Position numbers and translations under genes: made by a program. Positions 1-10,412 of a stretch of DNA of 64,000 nucleotides are shown piece after piece. Source of the DNA: Dipteris shenzhenensis (taxonomy: Eukaryota; Polypodiophyta; Polypodiopsida; Gleicheniales); assembly GCA_047967505.1 (NCBI GenBank), contig CM106541.1. One strand, 5' to 3'. The notes under the pieces are model-generated. The model saw nothing but the letters and a program-made list of their open reading frames with translations. It made no database searches and was not told where the DNA came from. Positions within the stretch are counted from its first letter, which is position 1; the number at the start of each line of letters is the position of its first letter.

Positions 1-118
1 AAAGCATGTCTAGGGAACCACTTGAAACACCTGGATGGAGCTGATTCCTGATCAGCTGTCTGCGACGGTGATGAGGGATGCCGCCCAATCCCTGTATATT
101 CCAACTGGCTATCCTCAT
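1..118 (-). CDS. LINE ORF2, first 39 codons (endonuclease N-terminus), partial
   Basis: The ATG at 118-116 begins MRIASWNIQGLGG, the conserved first strand of apurinic-type LINE endonucleases (NWNIRGLGG-like). It overlaps the ORF1 stop by the four bases ATGA, the same arrangement as in E1 at 16875-16878. The rest of ORF2 is outside the window. Confidence 0.7.
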   Translation of the reverse strand, partial: MRIASWNIQGLGGIPHHRRRQLIRNQLHPGVSSGSLDML

Positions 119-1341
119 CGGCGGGAGGAAGCGGGTTGGAATACCTTACCCGACCTGGTGGCGGAAAAAGAACCCTCCATCCGAGCTGACCTCCTACCAT
201 ACGCACGAGGTCCAAAGGGAGGAAAGTCCACAGGTGAGAGAGAGAAAGATCTCTCAAAAGGGATGCCGATAACTGGCTCTATGAAAGTGGAAGGTACAAA
301 ATCATCATCTGGGAGGTCAGAGAGGTCCTCCAAAGTGGAAAAGGAGTTCCGTTGAGCCAATCCTGGGGAGGGGGTACGAAGGATTCTTACCGAAGCAGGG
401 AGAGAATGTACGACCCCCTTCCCTCTATCCACAGAAGGAGGCACACGTACTGAATCCTGATCAAGAAGTGTTGTGGATGAGGTGCCAACAACCCGGGCTG
501 CTGAGGAAGGTACAACCTGATCCTAGGGTGGAGTCGAGCAAGGCTCCTGAACACTAGTCTCCTCCCGAGGCTCCAAGGGGGTAGCCTCCGAAGCGGTGGA
601 TGTGTGATCTGAAGTAGAGGGCCTAACCGTGATCGGAACCCACCGTGGGCCAGAGGTGGTGCGGGGTGTGGTGCAGGAGGGACTCCTGGTCCTGCCGACC
701 TGCAACCTCAAATCTCTGGCGGAAGAAGGATCCATCGGGTCGCTGTAGCATGATGTGGTCATCTGAAATATTAGGGTCCAGGACAATGACCCTAACTTGG
801 GTACCCCATCCATCCTGACCGCCTCAGCAGCCGAAGAGGGCTCGCCAGGAAGAGGGGGGATCTCTGCTACCACACCAAACCTCTTGCCAATAACTGAAAG
901 AAGCCGGTGATAAACTAAGGGAAGACCGGGGAACTTGATGAAAACAGAAGCTCCCTGCTTCTCCTCTTCGACTGGGTCAAAGATCAGTTGAAAGGGAAAC
1001 AAAAAAATCCTCCTGTAGCCTAGAAATAGAAACTCGGCCTGTAGTAGGTCTCTCGTGATGTCCGGGGAATCTAGGCACACTTGAAAGAAACCTCGTCCCA
1101 ACAAACGAACATCCTTAAGGTGGGGGGCGAGCTCCTAGGGAAGCGCCGCAAGCATCCAATCTCTAGCTTGTGACCTGGAGGGGTGGGAGCCATGGATGCG
1201 TGCGAAGAGAGTCGTGGAACTGGAGGGGGGGAGCCATGGATGCTCCAAATCCTTTTGCAACTGCTGTAGCTCGTCTTTTGAGAAAGTGACCGTTCTGGCG
1301 GCTGGTGTGGGTGGTAACGGATTGACTGAGTGGGAACCCAT
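115..1341 (-). pseudogene. LINE ORF1 (DUF4283-like RNA-binding protein), broken
   Basis: Plant L1-type ORF1 proteins bind LINE RNA. The frame opens at an ATG at 1341, with MGSHSVNPLP at the N-terminus, and carries the DUF4283-like core (LLGRGFFQVCLDSPDITRDL, then FIKFPGLPLVYHRLLSVIG). A TAG replaces the His codon of LPHEL near 1134. The frame shifts near 800. Compared with E1, about 180 bp holding the CCHC knuckle is missing: the text passes from the QDQ codons directly to the sequence that follows the knuckle in E1. The stop codon at 115-117 overlaps the ORF2 start (ATGA). Non-functional as written. Confidence 0.75.
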
Positions 1342-1379
1342 TCGTCAATCGAGGTGGAAAAGGCCAATTCAAACGCAAG

Positions 1380-1838
1380 GAAGAACTCCGTCCGCTTTCT
1401 TGAAGCCCAGGAGACCCCTAAAGGAGAAGAGGGTACTCTGGATGAGGGGGGAGGGTGAAAGGAAGGAGGGAGAGAGAGGATGAGCACAGGAGGAGTCAGC
1501 AAAGGGATAGGGGGGGCAGCAAGAGGAGAGGAGGGGGGGATAGAGGAGACGAGGATAGAGGAGAGGGGTGGGGGGGGAAGCAAAGAAAGACCCGGGGGGG
1601 GGGGGAAGGCGGGAGGAGCAGCAGGTAGGGGGGAGGGGAGGGAGGAGGCAGCGTGCAGGGGGAGGCTGCAGCAGCACGGGGGGGGCTGCAGCAGCGAGGG
1701 AGGGGAGTCGGCGGGGGGGGAGGCGGGGGGAGCAGAAGGTAGGGGAGAGGGGAGGGAGGAGAAGCAAGGAGGGGAGGGAGGGGGCAGCAAGGAGGGCAGC
1801 AGGAAGGAGGGCAGCAGGAGCAGCGGGGAGCAGCAGCC
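1380..1838 (-). promoter_or_regulatory. Polypyrimidine 5' leader of LINE N
   Basis: About 460 bp of CT-rich sequence on the minus strand (GA-rich as printed), with repeated short units of the CTGCTGCTCCCC and CCTCCC type. It sits directly upstream of ORF1, as in E1. Long proline/serine-rich frames run through it only because C/T-rich codons contain no stops. I read it as an untranslated leader or internal promoter region; nothing here proves promoter function. Confidence 0.55.
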
Positions 1839-1857
1839 TGTTGACGTATTTTAAGTG

Positions 1858-1955
1858 CTACTTTACCACTTATTTCTCATGCTCTGCCTTGAATGCTTTG
1901 CCTTGGTAATTTCTTCATACTCAATAGAAGTATATTCCATCCCGCAAAAAAAAGA
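1858..1955 (+). mobile_element. LINE 3'-end fragment with short A tail
   Basis: The text resembles the 3' terminus of the LINEs at 9353 and 43211: a stretch ending in cttcatactcaatagaag followed within 20 bases by an A run. It is a severely 5'-truncated insertion or remnant, in the orientation opposite to LINE N. Confidence 0.5.
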
Positions 1956-2640
1956 GAGGAGTTGGAAAAGGAAGTATATGACTTTGAGCATCGTTATACT
2001 TGACATTGTTTGGTTAAACATTTTAAAATATTGTTGAAACAATATTTGAGTCTAATTAACCTCTTTTGATATGATGATTTAATAGAGTCCTACAATAGTT
2101 TCTTATAAAGTTCCTGAGTACATAAAACTTAAGGCATTCGTTACATAAGCATGCTTCACAACTAGCTTATTCTAACGATGAAAGGTGTATTGAACTTTTT
2201 ATTTATCTTTAACAATATATGCTAACCATGTTCGTACCGCATCATTTACTATCTCCCTATCTTCTGGTGACTCATCCTTGAATATAGCTGGCACATACAG
2301 CACCTCATTTTTGATCCTATACTAGAGAACATAAGACTTTAGCATTTGCACAATAATTGTAACGAATGAAAGAATTGAATAAAAATTGAAGTTCACAAGC
2401 CTATATTTGTGTATTTGTGTTTCCAAGCAATATTTAGAAACAACTTTGTTTTGTGGTCTGATTGGACTTTTCTATTATTGACAAATATTACAATGAGATG
2501 ACCTTGAAGATGTAGTTGTCACATGGGATATGTTTTAACTTAGAAATATTTGGGAATTACATCTATAGTAATGGTGATTAGTGCATACATCTAAGATTGG
2601 TACTTTCCTTTTAGTTTAGGATATTTTCCCATTATTGGCT
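1956..2640. other. AT-rich stretch with no recognised feature
   Basis: About 680 bp of AT-rich DNA without a long reading frame, LTR end, tRNA-primer site or LINE motif that I recognise. It may be old intergenic or intron sequence. Confidence 0.5.
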
Positions 2641-2905
2641 TATTAGATAGAGCTAGCATTGAGGCTGAGAGTGCCACTTCAACATTGCAATGACTCCGAG
2701 AAAAAGGGGAGCCACTCCATTCCCTAAGGAAAACTATCCTTCTAGCCAAAGCTGCTCAGGAAGACCACTGCGTGCTTACCCAAGTGGCCATCCGTGTGTC
2801 TACAATATCTGTACATTGCTAGCCAATGCAGGTGAACGGTGGATATGGGAGCCATACAAAGCCTCCATACATCTGGATCTCCAACTAGGCCGCATTGAGG
2901 AGTTT
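2641..2905 (-). mobile_element. LINE 3' region fragment, minus strand
   Basis: Matches the minus-strand LINE E2 at about 41650-41890, including attgaggctgagagtgcca, the gagaaaaaggggagcc block and the final catctggatctccaa part. It is the terminal non-coding/late ORF2 portion of a LINE, lacking both the tail and the upstream domains. Confidence 0.5.
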
Positions 2906-2949
2906 TCTTGCTTGGACTCGGTGGAAAAGGTTTTGGGTGGCAACCTTTT

Positions 2950-4730
2950 GGTCTGGCTAGAGGGGCTCTAATGGCAGTACCCTCGACTCCCCAAGCTGTT
3001 AAGGTTCTTCTTTTGCTGAGACGGACAAGCCAACAAGTAAAGCAAGCAATTAAATCACTTTTAAGGACAAAGTAGCATTGGGCTAGATCGTCGATCTCAC
3101 TCCCATCAAGGAGACAGGTGCGTTATTGGACTCCAGGCGAGTTTGGCATTAGAGAGTAACCAGAAGGTTACCATGTATGGAAGAGGCATCTTCCTTCTCT
3201 AGTTGAGCTCTCCTGACACCACTTTTGGCCCTTGTGGAGCAAAGCCCTCTTTTTCTCATTCTACTTTTGTGTATTTCATTCCTTGGTACCATGGCTTCAT
3301 GATAGATGACGTGGATTTGACTCATCATCATGTCCCCCGCTTATTAGTGTGCTTTGATTCTTGGGACTCCCACAAAGCTACATGCCTATCCTCCAATCCA
3401 TTGGGAGGGCTTTTGGCACAATGCCTGAGTCTCCAACCAAGATAACAATGTCAATTGTAGCAAATGATGGAGTCCCTTGACTTAAGTTGAGCACCTAGAG
3501 ACCCTACCAAAGGAGATCATTCTTGAGACTCTTGATGGCGGTGAGCTTAGGAAACACATCAAGATATTGGGGCTGCCAATACAATGCCTACGTTGCAAGC
3601 AGATGAGACAGTTGGCACATGATTGTAGGGGAGGGTAGGGCAAAGCCCCTTCTTAGTCCCACCAGGAGTAGAGAGTAACACGCTCGTAGAGAGCCCAACG
3701 TGCAATAGGTCACTGGATTGAATCCAAGACACTTGGGTTGAACCCTGCCAAGCAGTGGCAAGGGTTCCGATAACATAGACCCAGTAGTAACATGACTCCA
3801 GATTTCCCCCGACCCAGCAGCCATTGCCCTTCCATCCACCCTCCTCACCCCTTGGATCTTTCTCTGCCCCATCCTCCTCCCCCGCCTTCCTCTTTCCTCC
3901 CTTAGGCCTCTCCCCTTGCTCTACAACTTCTCTCACTTCGAGCCTCCCTCCTTCCGCCTCTCTGCATTCTTGCTCTCCCCTTCCTGCCACAATAGTTTCA
4001 GCTATCCCCCCTATCGCAATCACTCTCACTACCTATCCTCCTCCCCCTGCCTCCTCGTTCTCCCCCTCTTCCCGCCTGGATGTAGTAGCATTGGCCGCTT
4101 CTTCTACTTCCTGCCCTAGCCCTGGATGCAACTCAGGCTCCTAGCCCTAGGGCAAGGGTGGGGGCTCAGCCATCTCCCTCCCCCCGGCTCCGGCTTCCTC
4201 TTTTTGGTGGCAGTTCTCCCCCCCTGAGAAGGAGGGGAGGGCTGCAAAGAAGTCAAGGTCGAGTGACTTGTTCTCCCACCTTCTAGATATGGTCCACTTC
4301 TTCAAAAGGTCAAGGTCGAGTGGCGTCTCCCCCTTCTAGATTTGAGGCCCCGCCTTGGGCAACGCTTTCCAAGGGAGTTTGGACACTCGTACCATGGAAC
4401 TATCTAGAGAATTCGGATGCATACCCTATGGCTCTCGAGATGACACTGTTGATATTGCAGCCTCCAAAAAGGAGGTTCCATTGGAGTGGTTGGTTCCCGC
4501 ACTCGACCTTTTTGGGGCTTTGAGTTCGCCTCCACGGGAGAGAGGTGGACCCCTTCTATTTGATTGCATGATAGGAGAGCAGATGTACCGCATGATGGAG
4601 GAGTTGATGGGCCGTCAGGAAATAGATTTCTGCCTTGACTCGGCTTCCTTCCGGCTAGGCTTTCAGCATTGGGGAGTGATACGTCTTGGGCCAGAAGAGG
4701 AGCTCACTCAAGTGACATACTAGATGCTTC
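2950..4730 (+). pseudogene. LINE F1 ORF1 remnant
   Basis: Decayed ORF1. Recognisable pieces are the DUF4283-like section around 3200-3345 (FIPWYHGFMIDDVDLTHH, matching LINE K), a degenerate zinc knuckle at 3590-3635 (CLRCKQMRQLAHDC, with Gln where the zinc-binding His should be), and a CT-rich proline/serine segment at 3824-4140. Many frameshifts and stops; no single frame covers it. A 122-residue open segment at 4355-4723 has no domain I recognise and probably belongs to the ORF1/ORF2 linker. Confidence 0.55.
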
Positions 4731-4959
4731 AGCAGTGCGCAGCAAGGTTCAGAACTGATGTATCCTTTATGATGGAGTGGGTCTTGAAGGTAGGCATAGA
4801 GCCAGTTATGCCGTTGGTCTGCCACCGCACACCGTCACAGACTACTCTCCCTCCAAGCGCCCCTCAAAATCTTAGAAGTACAAGGTTATATTACAGGCTC
4901 CCACTCATAGGTGGGCACTATTCTCTCTAGCGTCTTCCTCATTAGCTAGACCCTAGTAA

Positions 4960-6924
4960 GTTGGAATGTGCACGGGCTTCATGACCATGTGCAATAGCAG
5001 CCCCGCCGTTGATACTTTGATAGGAGTTGCAGAGGGCTATGGTAGGACAAACAATGGATTTTCTTCTTATGTAGGAGCACGTGTTTTCAGCAACAACAAT
5101 GTTAATCACCATCAGCATCTTCTCCCAAGGAAAGGCTTAGAGGTGTGGTCCCCTGCGATAGGCAACAATGGAGGGGTCTATATCTCCGTCTCATAGGCAA
5201 TGGCTACAGATGTGTATGATTAGGGAGAGTTGACACAGGGAGGGCATTATGGATGGGTATCCATTTGGGTGACTCCACAATCGGCATTCTGAATGTTTAT
5301 GCCCTTGCTTGTCGACAACAGCACCAGCGGCCCGCTTTCTGGAGGAGGCTGACTGAGATTCTTCCTGATGTTGACTCTTGGACTCTTGGAGTTGACTTCA
5401 ACAACCTAGAGTTTGGGAAGGAAAAGCAGGGTGGATCCCTTCTCTCGGAGATGCCCACACCTAAGAGGAGCACGTGGGAGAAGTTACCTTTGCGATCTAT
5501 AGTAGGGATTGGTAGGGACCCTTGGCGGAAGGCAGAGTTCTCTAGACTTCCCGATAGCTTCTGCTTCTCATTCGGGCAATGTCAACATGATGGATCCGAT
5601 AAGAGGCTAGACAAGTGCTAAGTTAGTGGTTGGGCACTACACAAGGGGAGAGCCACTGGCATTTTGGCGGGTACCACGATGTCTAACCACTCTGATCATC
5701 TTGCACCTTGAGTAGCCTTGCCGCGAAGGGGGTCCGCAATCCAAATGTCTTGCTCCAACAAGAGGAGGTACAGCATGCAGCTTTAGAGATTTAACAGTAG
5801 CGTGAGACCCCTCCGGAAGAAGGCTAGGTCCTATGGGTAGTAAATTCACTTCATGGGAGCAACGAGGAGCAAATCAATCCAAGGACCTCCACCATTGACA
5901 CCTCCTTGAGAGATCATGAGAGAGCATTGAGGTGGGCGTTGGGACTTGCTTCCATTGAGCGCCTTAGGGAATAGGACACATGCTCTCAGTGGCTTGGGGC
6001 TCATCTAGAGCCCGATGGGTACAATAGGGTGACAGGATGACCAGATAGTCTTCCATACCATGGGCCTTAGTCTTGGGGATGCAATTGCAGAGATTGAGAG
6101 TGGACTGACCCTCGAGATTCTAGAGATTATCATAGACTTCTACTAGAGCTTGTTTTAGTTCGAGGAGGATTCCCCTCATATACTTACAGCACGGGAGGCA
6201 GTGTGGGCTCATATCCTAGTAGTGATCTCCCTAAGCATGAGCAGGCAGATAGAGGAGCCTTTCACAAATGAGGAGCAATGGCAGGCCCTCAAGGCCCTCC
6301 CTCTGCATAAAGTATCCGCGAGAGGATGAATTGACACCATCCTTCTGCGGTCTTTGAGCCATGGTTATATTTTGATCCCAAAGGAAGGAGACAAGGCAGA
6401 TCTTTGCCATTGGAGACCAATCACCCTGCTAGACATTGCATACAAGATATTGGCCAAGGTCTTGAGTTTGCGGTTGCAACCTCACCGAAACTCACATAGA
6501 TTTTGTCCAAGAGCATAGTACCTTGGACAATTTTGGGAGGCACTAGATTAGGCTTAAGAAAAGTCTCATCCTCTAGCCTTCCTTCTCTTGGATTTTGAGA
6601 AGAGGTTGAGTCATCCTTTTTGGATGACATTGTACAGAGACTTGGGTTTTCAAATAGATGGATCAGAGGAGTCTTAGGCTTGTATGAAAAAAAGTTCCAC
6701 TAAAATGCTTATCAGTGGCCACATGGGCAAGGATTTTTCTCTTTCTTGCTTGGGCCAACAAGGCTGCCCTCCTGCCTCCTTTCTCTTCCTCTTTGTAGCA
6801 AAGGAGTTGGGCTATTATTTGCACTCTCAGGCTATGGGATCACTAGGACGAGGCTACAAATTTGATAGGAGGATTGTTGGATGCAGAGTTTATAGATGAC
6901 ATGGCTCTTTTTGTGGAGTGTTCA
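4960..6924 (+). pseudogene. LINE F1 ORF2 remnant (endonuclease and reverse transcriptase)
   Basis: ORF2 encodes the nicking endonuclease and the RT used for target-primed reverse transcription. Endonuclease traces include STIGILNVYALACRQQHQ at about 5271 and a GVDFNN box at about 5390, an altered form of the usual GDFN. RT traces include a WRPITLLD-like block near 6410, GQQGCPPASFLFLFVAKEL near 6740 (normally RQGCPLxPxLF) and the catalytic box as FIDDMALF near 6890. Stops and frameshifts throughout. Confidence 0.65.
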
Positions 6925-7940
6925 GCAATGCTTCAGGCTAGTTTGTTAGCATTGAGTTCCAGAAGGAATTTTTTGACCCCTTTCTCATTGCGGTTTGATC
7001 CTGTCGAGGAGGATAGCCGTAGGATGTCACTCTTCATCAGATTTCCCGGCCTTCCTCAGGTGTACCATCGACTTTTGCATTCCATTGGAGCCACCTTTAG
7101 GATGGTTACCGAAACCCCCCCTCTCCCTAGGATGCCTTCCTCAACAGCTCAGCAGAGGCAGTCAGGTCGGATGGGGTACCGCATGTTAGGGTCATTGTCT
7201 CTGACCCTAACATCTTGGATGACCACATTATGTTTCAACGTCCAGATGGCTCCTTCTTCAAACAGAGAGTGGAGATTTCATGGAGATAGGATTGGTGTAG
7301 GATTTGCAGGACCCCTGGGCACTTTGCCAGAGACTGCCCAAGGAAAAGAAAGAAGAAAATATCAAAAGGTCCACCGGTGCACCTTATAGCTCTGGACCTT
7401 TCTCACGAGCAGCTCCTTATCCTACCTCAGAACCACGTGGACAAACCGCACGGGGTCAACAGATCCAAGTTGCCCAAAGTGCCTCAAAGACCACCAGTCA
7501 ACAACCGCACTCAAGATCACCGCGAATCACGGCACTCCGTGATGAGTCGCACTTAACACCCACTCGTGTAGATCACAACACCTCTGCACAAGTGCATACA
7601 GTCCACAGATCTAGAGAAATGGCACGATGCCACGCGTCACCTGCGCAACCGCCATCGCCGCCCAAACTGGCTCTAATATCACTATTGGGAGTTGCCACAT
7701 GTCACCGGGAAATGCGTCGGGTGCGGGGTCCCTAGACCCGCCCCATAGCCAGCAGAAAGCTCCACAGTCTCCCAAAAAGTCCCGAGAGGGGATTTCTATG
7801 GAGGGCTCAAGGGCTCATTATATTCAAGGTCCTCCAAGGGCCACAAGTGCTTATGGGATGGCATGCTCCTCTTGTACACGTGTCAACAACGCGGGGGTCC
7901 CCCCCCTTTCTTTGTATTTTCCACACATGCGTGAGGGTGC
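6925..7940 (+). pseudogene. LINE ORF1 fragment (DUF4283 part plus CCHC knuckle) embedded in F1
   Basis: From about 6925 the sequence is homologous to E1 ORF1, not to RT: LQASLLALSSRRNF corresponds to LQAGFLFLGYKRIF, followed by FDPVEEDSRRMSLFIRFPGL. The CCHC knuckle CRICRTPGHFARDC is intact at about 7296-7340 but lies in another frame. The rest, to about 7940, is a degenerate ORF1 C-terminus. An ORF1 piece inside ORF2 is not the canonical order and implies nesting with deletion or a chimeric cDNA. Confidence 0.65.
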
Positions 7941-9353
7941 AGGCCATTACCTCCAACAGGATAGACACAGATGACATGCTGATCACAGAGTCCACTTGGT
8001 GGGGAGCGTTCTCAGGGATGGGCATTCCTTTACACGTTATTGCCCTACAGGATGCACATGAGGATACCCTAGTCTTTGATTTTCAGTCGGGAGGCAGACT
8101 TACCAAATCTTCTGATGATATTCTTTTGGAGGTTGCCTTTCAGCCTGTCAGGATTGCAAGTTTCATGGAGTGGGGCACGGACTCACAGTGCTATCTTGAC
8201 CCCGATCCTCTTCTCCTTGGGCTGGGGTCTTGGAGACTCTGATTATACGGTGGTTCCCCTATTAGGTTCCTACAGGGGGATCCAGGGGAGTGGGAATGGA
8301 TTAATGAGGGGCACCGAGAGAAGAGCAACCCTTCTTTTGTTATGCAGTCAGAAATTCCTGGAGATTTCAGCTCAGCAGTAGAGGTTGGAGGCCCTCTAGA
8401 GCCCCTCACTCGGATTGTTTTCAGATTTCTGCAGTTATGCAGAAAAACTTTTGGCAAAGGCTCTGGAAATGGATTAATGAGGGGCACCGAGAGAAGAGCA
8501 TCCCCTTCTTTTGTTATGCAGTCAGAAATTCCTGGAGATTTCAGCTCAGCAGTAGAGGAGTGGGAATGGATCCAGGGGAGTGGGAATGGATTAATGAGGG
8601 GCACCGAGAGAAGAGCATCCCCTTCTTTTGTTATGCAGTCAGAAATTCCTGGAGATTTCAGCTCAGCTCTCCTCGTTGCCACATAGCAGTTAAGTCAGTA
8701 CAGCATTGCCTTTGGGAGTGCACGCAGGCGAGGACGATCTAGAAAGGTGTTGCTAGGATTTTCAGCATCTTTCATACAACACCGTTCTATATGACATGGG
8801 ATTCAGTAGCATGGTTATCTCTTACTGGGCCTCTTTTGTTCTTTGAGAGGGACATGATCCAGATCCAACTTTCATTGTACGACGACACTCAGTGGAGTCT
8901 TGTTCCCTCCAGGATGTTCCCTTCACTCCTTTCAGAGCTGCTCATGCCTCAGTAGACACATCATGGGAGATTCTGGCTAGCATTGCAGCTTGGCATATTT
9001 GGAGAGCTAGGTGTACAGAGGCAATGGAGGGTACCCAAGTTTACCCCTCTCAGGCTATGGCCAGCGGACACGGTACACACTCTGAATGGCCATCTGGTGA
9101 GCATACAGGGGTACTCCAAAGCAGCCAATGCCAGGAGAGTTACTTTTTTCAGAGTTTGGAGAGTATCTCCTTTCTTCTCTGAGTCTCCCTCAGGGTTGAG
9201 GTGGCATTTTCAGCATCCGCCTTGGTTTTTTATTAGCTCCTTTTGAGCTGTTTTTTCCCCTCATGCATAGCATGATGTATTCCCGCATTTGAGCTTGCTC
9301 TCGCGGTTTTCATTCATACTTAATGAAGTAATTTTCTTGAGAAAAAAAAAAAA
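7941..9353 (+). mobile_element. LINE 3' part (post-RT domain, zf-RVT region, 3' UTR, poly(A))
   Basis: Matches the C-terminal half of ORF2 in E1: STWWGAFSGMGIPLHVIALQ, DDILLEVAFQPVRIASF and LDPDPLLLGLGSWRL at 7990-8242. The zf-RVT region is disrupted by a triplicated segment. The 3' end at 9341-9353 is a run of 12-13 A after attttcttgag, a clear LINE tail that fixes orientation and terminus. Confidence 0.75.
8283..8670 (+). repeat. Three copies of a ~95-bp segment within the LINE 3' part
   Basis: The segment gggaatggattaatgagggg...gagatttcagctcagc occurs at about 8290-8388, 8465-8563 and 8581-8670. The first two copies are separated by about 75 bp of other LINE sequence; the last two are nearly adjacent. 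The copies are almost identical, so the amplification is more recent than the LINE insertion. Confidence 0.85.
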
Positions 9354-9990
9354 GGCCAAATCCTACATGAACTCAAGGGAATGTGATCCTGGTTAGGGTC
9401 TGGATACCATCCTGAAGCCAAAAAACACTGCTCCACATGACCTAAATCCTTGAAAAGTTGGGAAACAACGTCCATAAGAATATCCTCATTCCTAGGCCTC
9501 AACAATCTACCCTCTGAATGAACATAATGAACCCTCATTCCTAGGCCTTGATAATCTACCCCCCCAATAAACATAAAAAACATGGAATTCTCGTTTGAAG
9601 CTCGTTGTAGTTCTTTGACCTAAGGTGGGATACATGACCTCATAAAAGCCCAGAGCCAAGTAGAGCAATGATGAGGTTTGTCACTTATGTCAACCCAATC
9701 CAAGGGCATGGTTGCATCAATTTGCACTTCCTTAGGGATGACTCACTAAATGGAATTTACAATCAGCTAGAAGGTTTTTGAAATCCTTCCAAGAGCCCAC
9801 AAAGGAAGCGAAACCTCTCTCCCATCTAGACCACTGCATATAATGAGAAGTAACAAATGGCTTGCTGTATCAACAAGTATGTTTTTATTCCACACGTTAT
9901 CATTAAGTATGTTGCCAGCAGTACTTGGTTAACAACCACCATGGAAGTGAGGTCCAGTTTTTCTAAACTCCAAAAGAGGGGGTTCTCCTA
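9354..9990 (-). mobile_element. LINE J fragment, minus strand
   Basis: Minus-strand LINE C-terminal sequence: DILMDVVSQLFKDLGHVEQ and ASGWYPDPNQDHIPLSS correspond to DDILLEVAFQPVRIAGF and LQWYLDPDPLLLALGS of E1. It abuts the poly(A) tail of the plus LINE at 9353. It holds a tandem 49-bp duplication (about 9483-9531 and 9532-9581, each starting cctcattcctaggcct). It probably once joined LINE G beyond the Copia insertion. Confidence 0.6.
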
Positions 9991-10079
9991 ATATTCTCAT
10001 ACACGGAGCAAACTACTCCATTGGCCTCCCTCACCTCAACCTCTTGGAAGGGAAAGGAAAAGAGAGAGTAGGGCAACAT

Positions 10080-10092
10080 GGCTCTAATACCA
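10080..10092 (-). other. Primer-binding site of Copia H
   Basis: TGGTATTAGAGCC on the minus strand, two bases inside the LTR. It differs by one base from the tRNA-iMet complement TGGTATCAGAGCC. Confidence 0.7.
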
Positions 10093-10094
10093 TA

Positions 10095-10412
10095 TGAAGA
10101 GATCTAGTAGCTAGCTAGGAACAGAATGGAAATGTAGAAAGCATAATGAAAAGCAAAATGGAAAGGAAAATGAAAGAACAAGTGCTAGGCAATGATAACC
10201 AAAATACTCACATGTAGATAGCTTGATGTTGACTGATATGATAGACAATAGACAAGTACAATACTATATAGTGTGACACTAGACTCTAGAAAGTCACAAT
10301 GTCTATGGCCCAATATGACACGTGGCACGTCTAGGACTCACTAGACTATAAAACACCACCTAGACCACCTAGAACACACATTTTTGACTCACTTTGGCTT
10401 CGTATTCCAACA
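10095..10412 (-). repeat. LTR of truncated Copia H
   Basis: 318 bp running TGTTGGAATACGAAG...CA on the minus strand, sharing the ctatatagtgt block and the acatgtagatagcttgatg block with the LTRs at 57075, 60908, 63123 and 63641. Confidence 0.75.

Larger units (their letters stand above)
1..1838 (-). mobile_element. LINE N, 5' part of an L1-type element, runs off the left edge
   Basis: A non-LTR retrotransposon read on the minus strand. It starts near 1838 with a polypyrimidine leader, continues through ORF1 and reaches the first 39 codons of ORF2 at the window edge. The order and sequence match the plus-strand LINE E1 (12707 onward), so both belong to one family. The 5' end is inferred from where the match to the E1 leader stops. 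The 3' half lies outside the window. ORF1 has a nonsense codon and lacks the zinc-knuckle segment, so this copy looks dead. Confidence 0.8.
2906..6924 (+). mobile_element. LINE F1, second LINE subfamily, ORF1-EN-RT part
   Basis: A heavily mutated plus-strand LINE: ORF1-like DUF4283 sequence, a proline/serine-rich section, endonuclease and reverse transcriptase in the canonical order. Its start region (ggctctaatggcagtaccct) matches the start of LINE K near 12448, so F1 and K form a subfamily distinct from E1/N. Homology jumps at about 6925 from the RT palm to ORF1 of the other subfamily. Confidence 0.7.
9991..10412 (-). mobile_element. Copia element H, truncated (5' LTR, primer site and ~90 bp)
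   Basis: A minus-strand Copia remnant of the same LTR group as elements A (57075, 60908). Only the 5' LTR, a tRNA-Met primer site with one substitution and a pyrimidine/purine-rich stub of leader remain. The 3' part, including gag and the second LTR, is missing and the sequence passes into LINE J. No target duplication can be tested. Confidence 0.7.
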
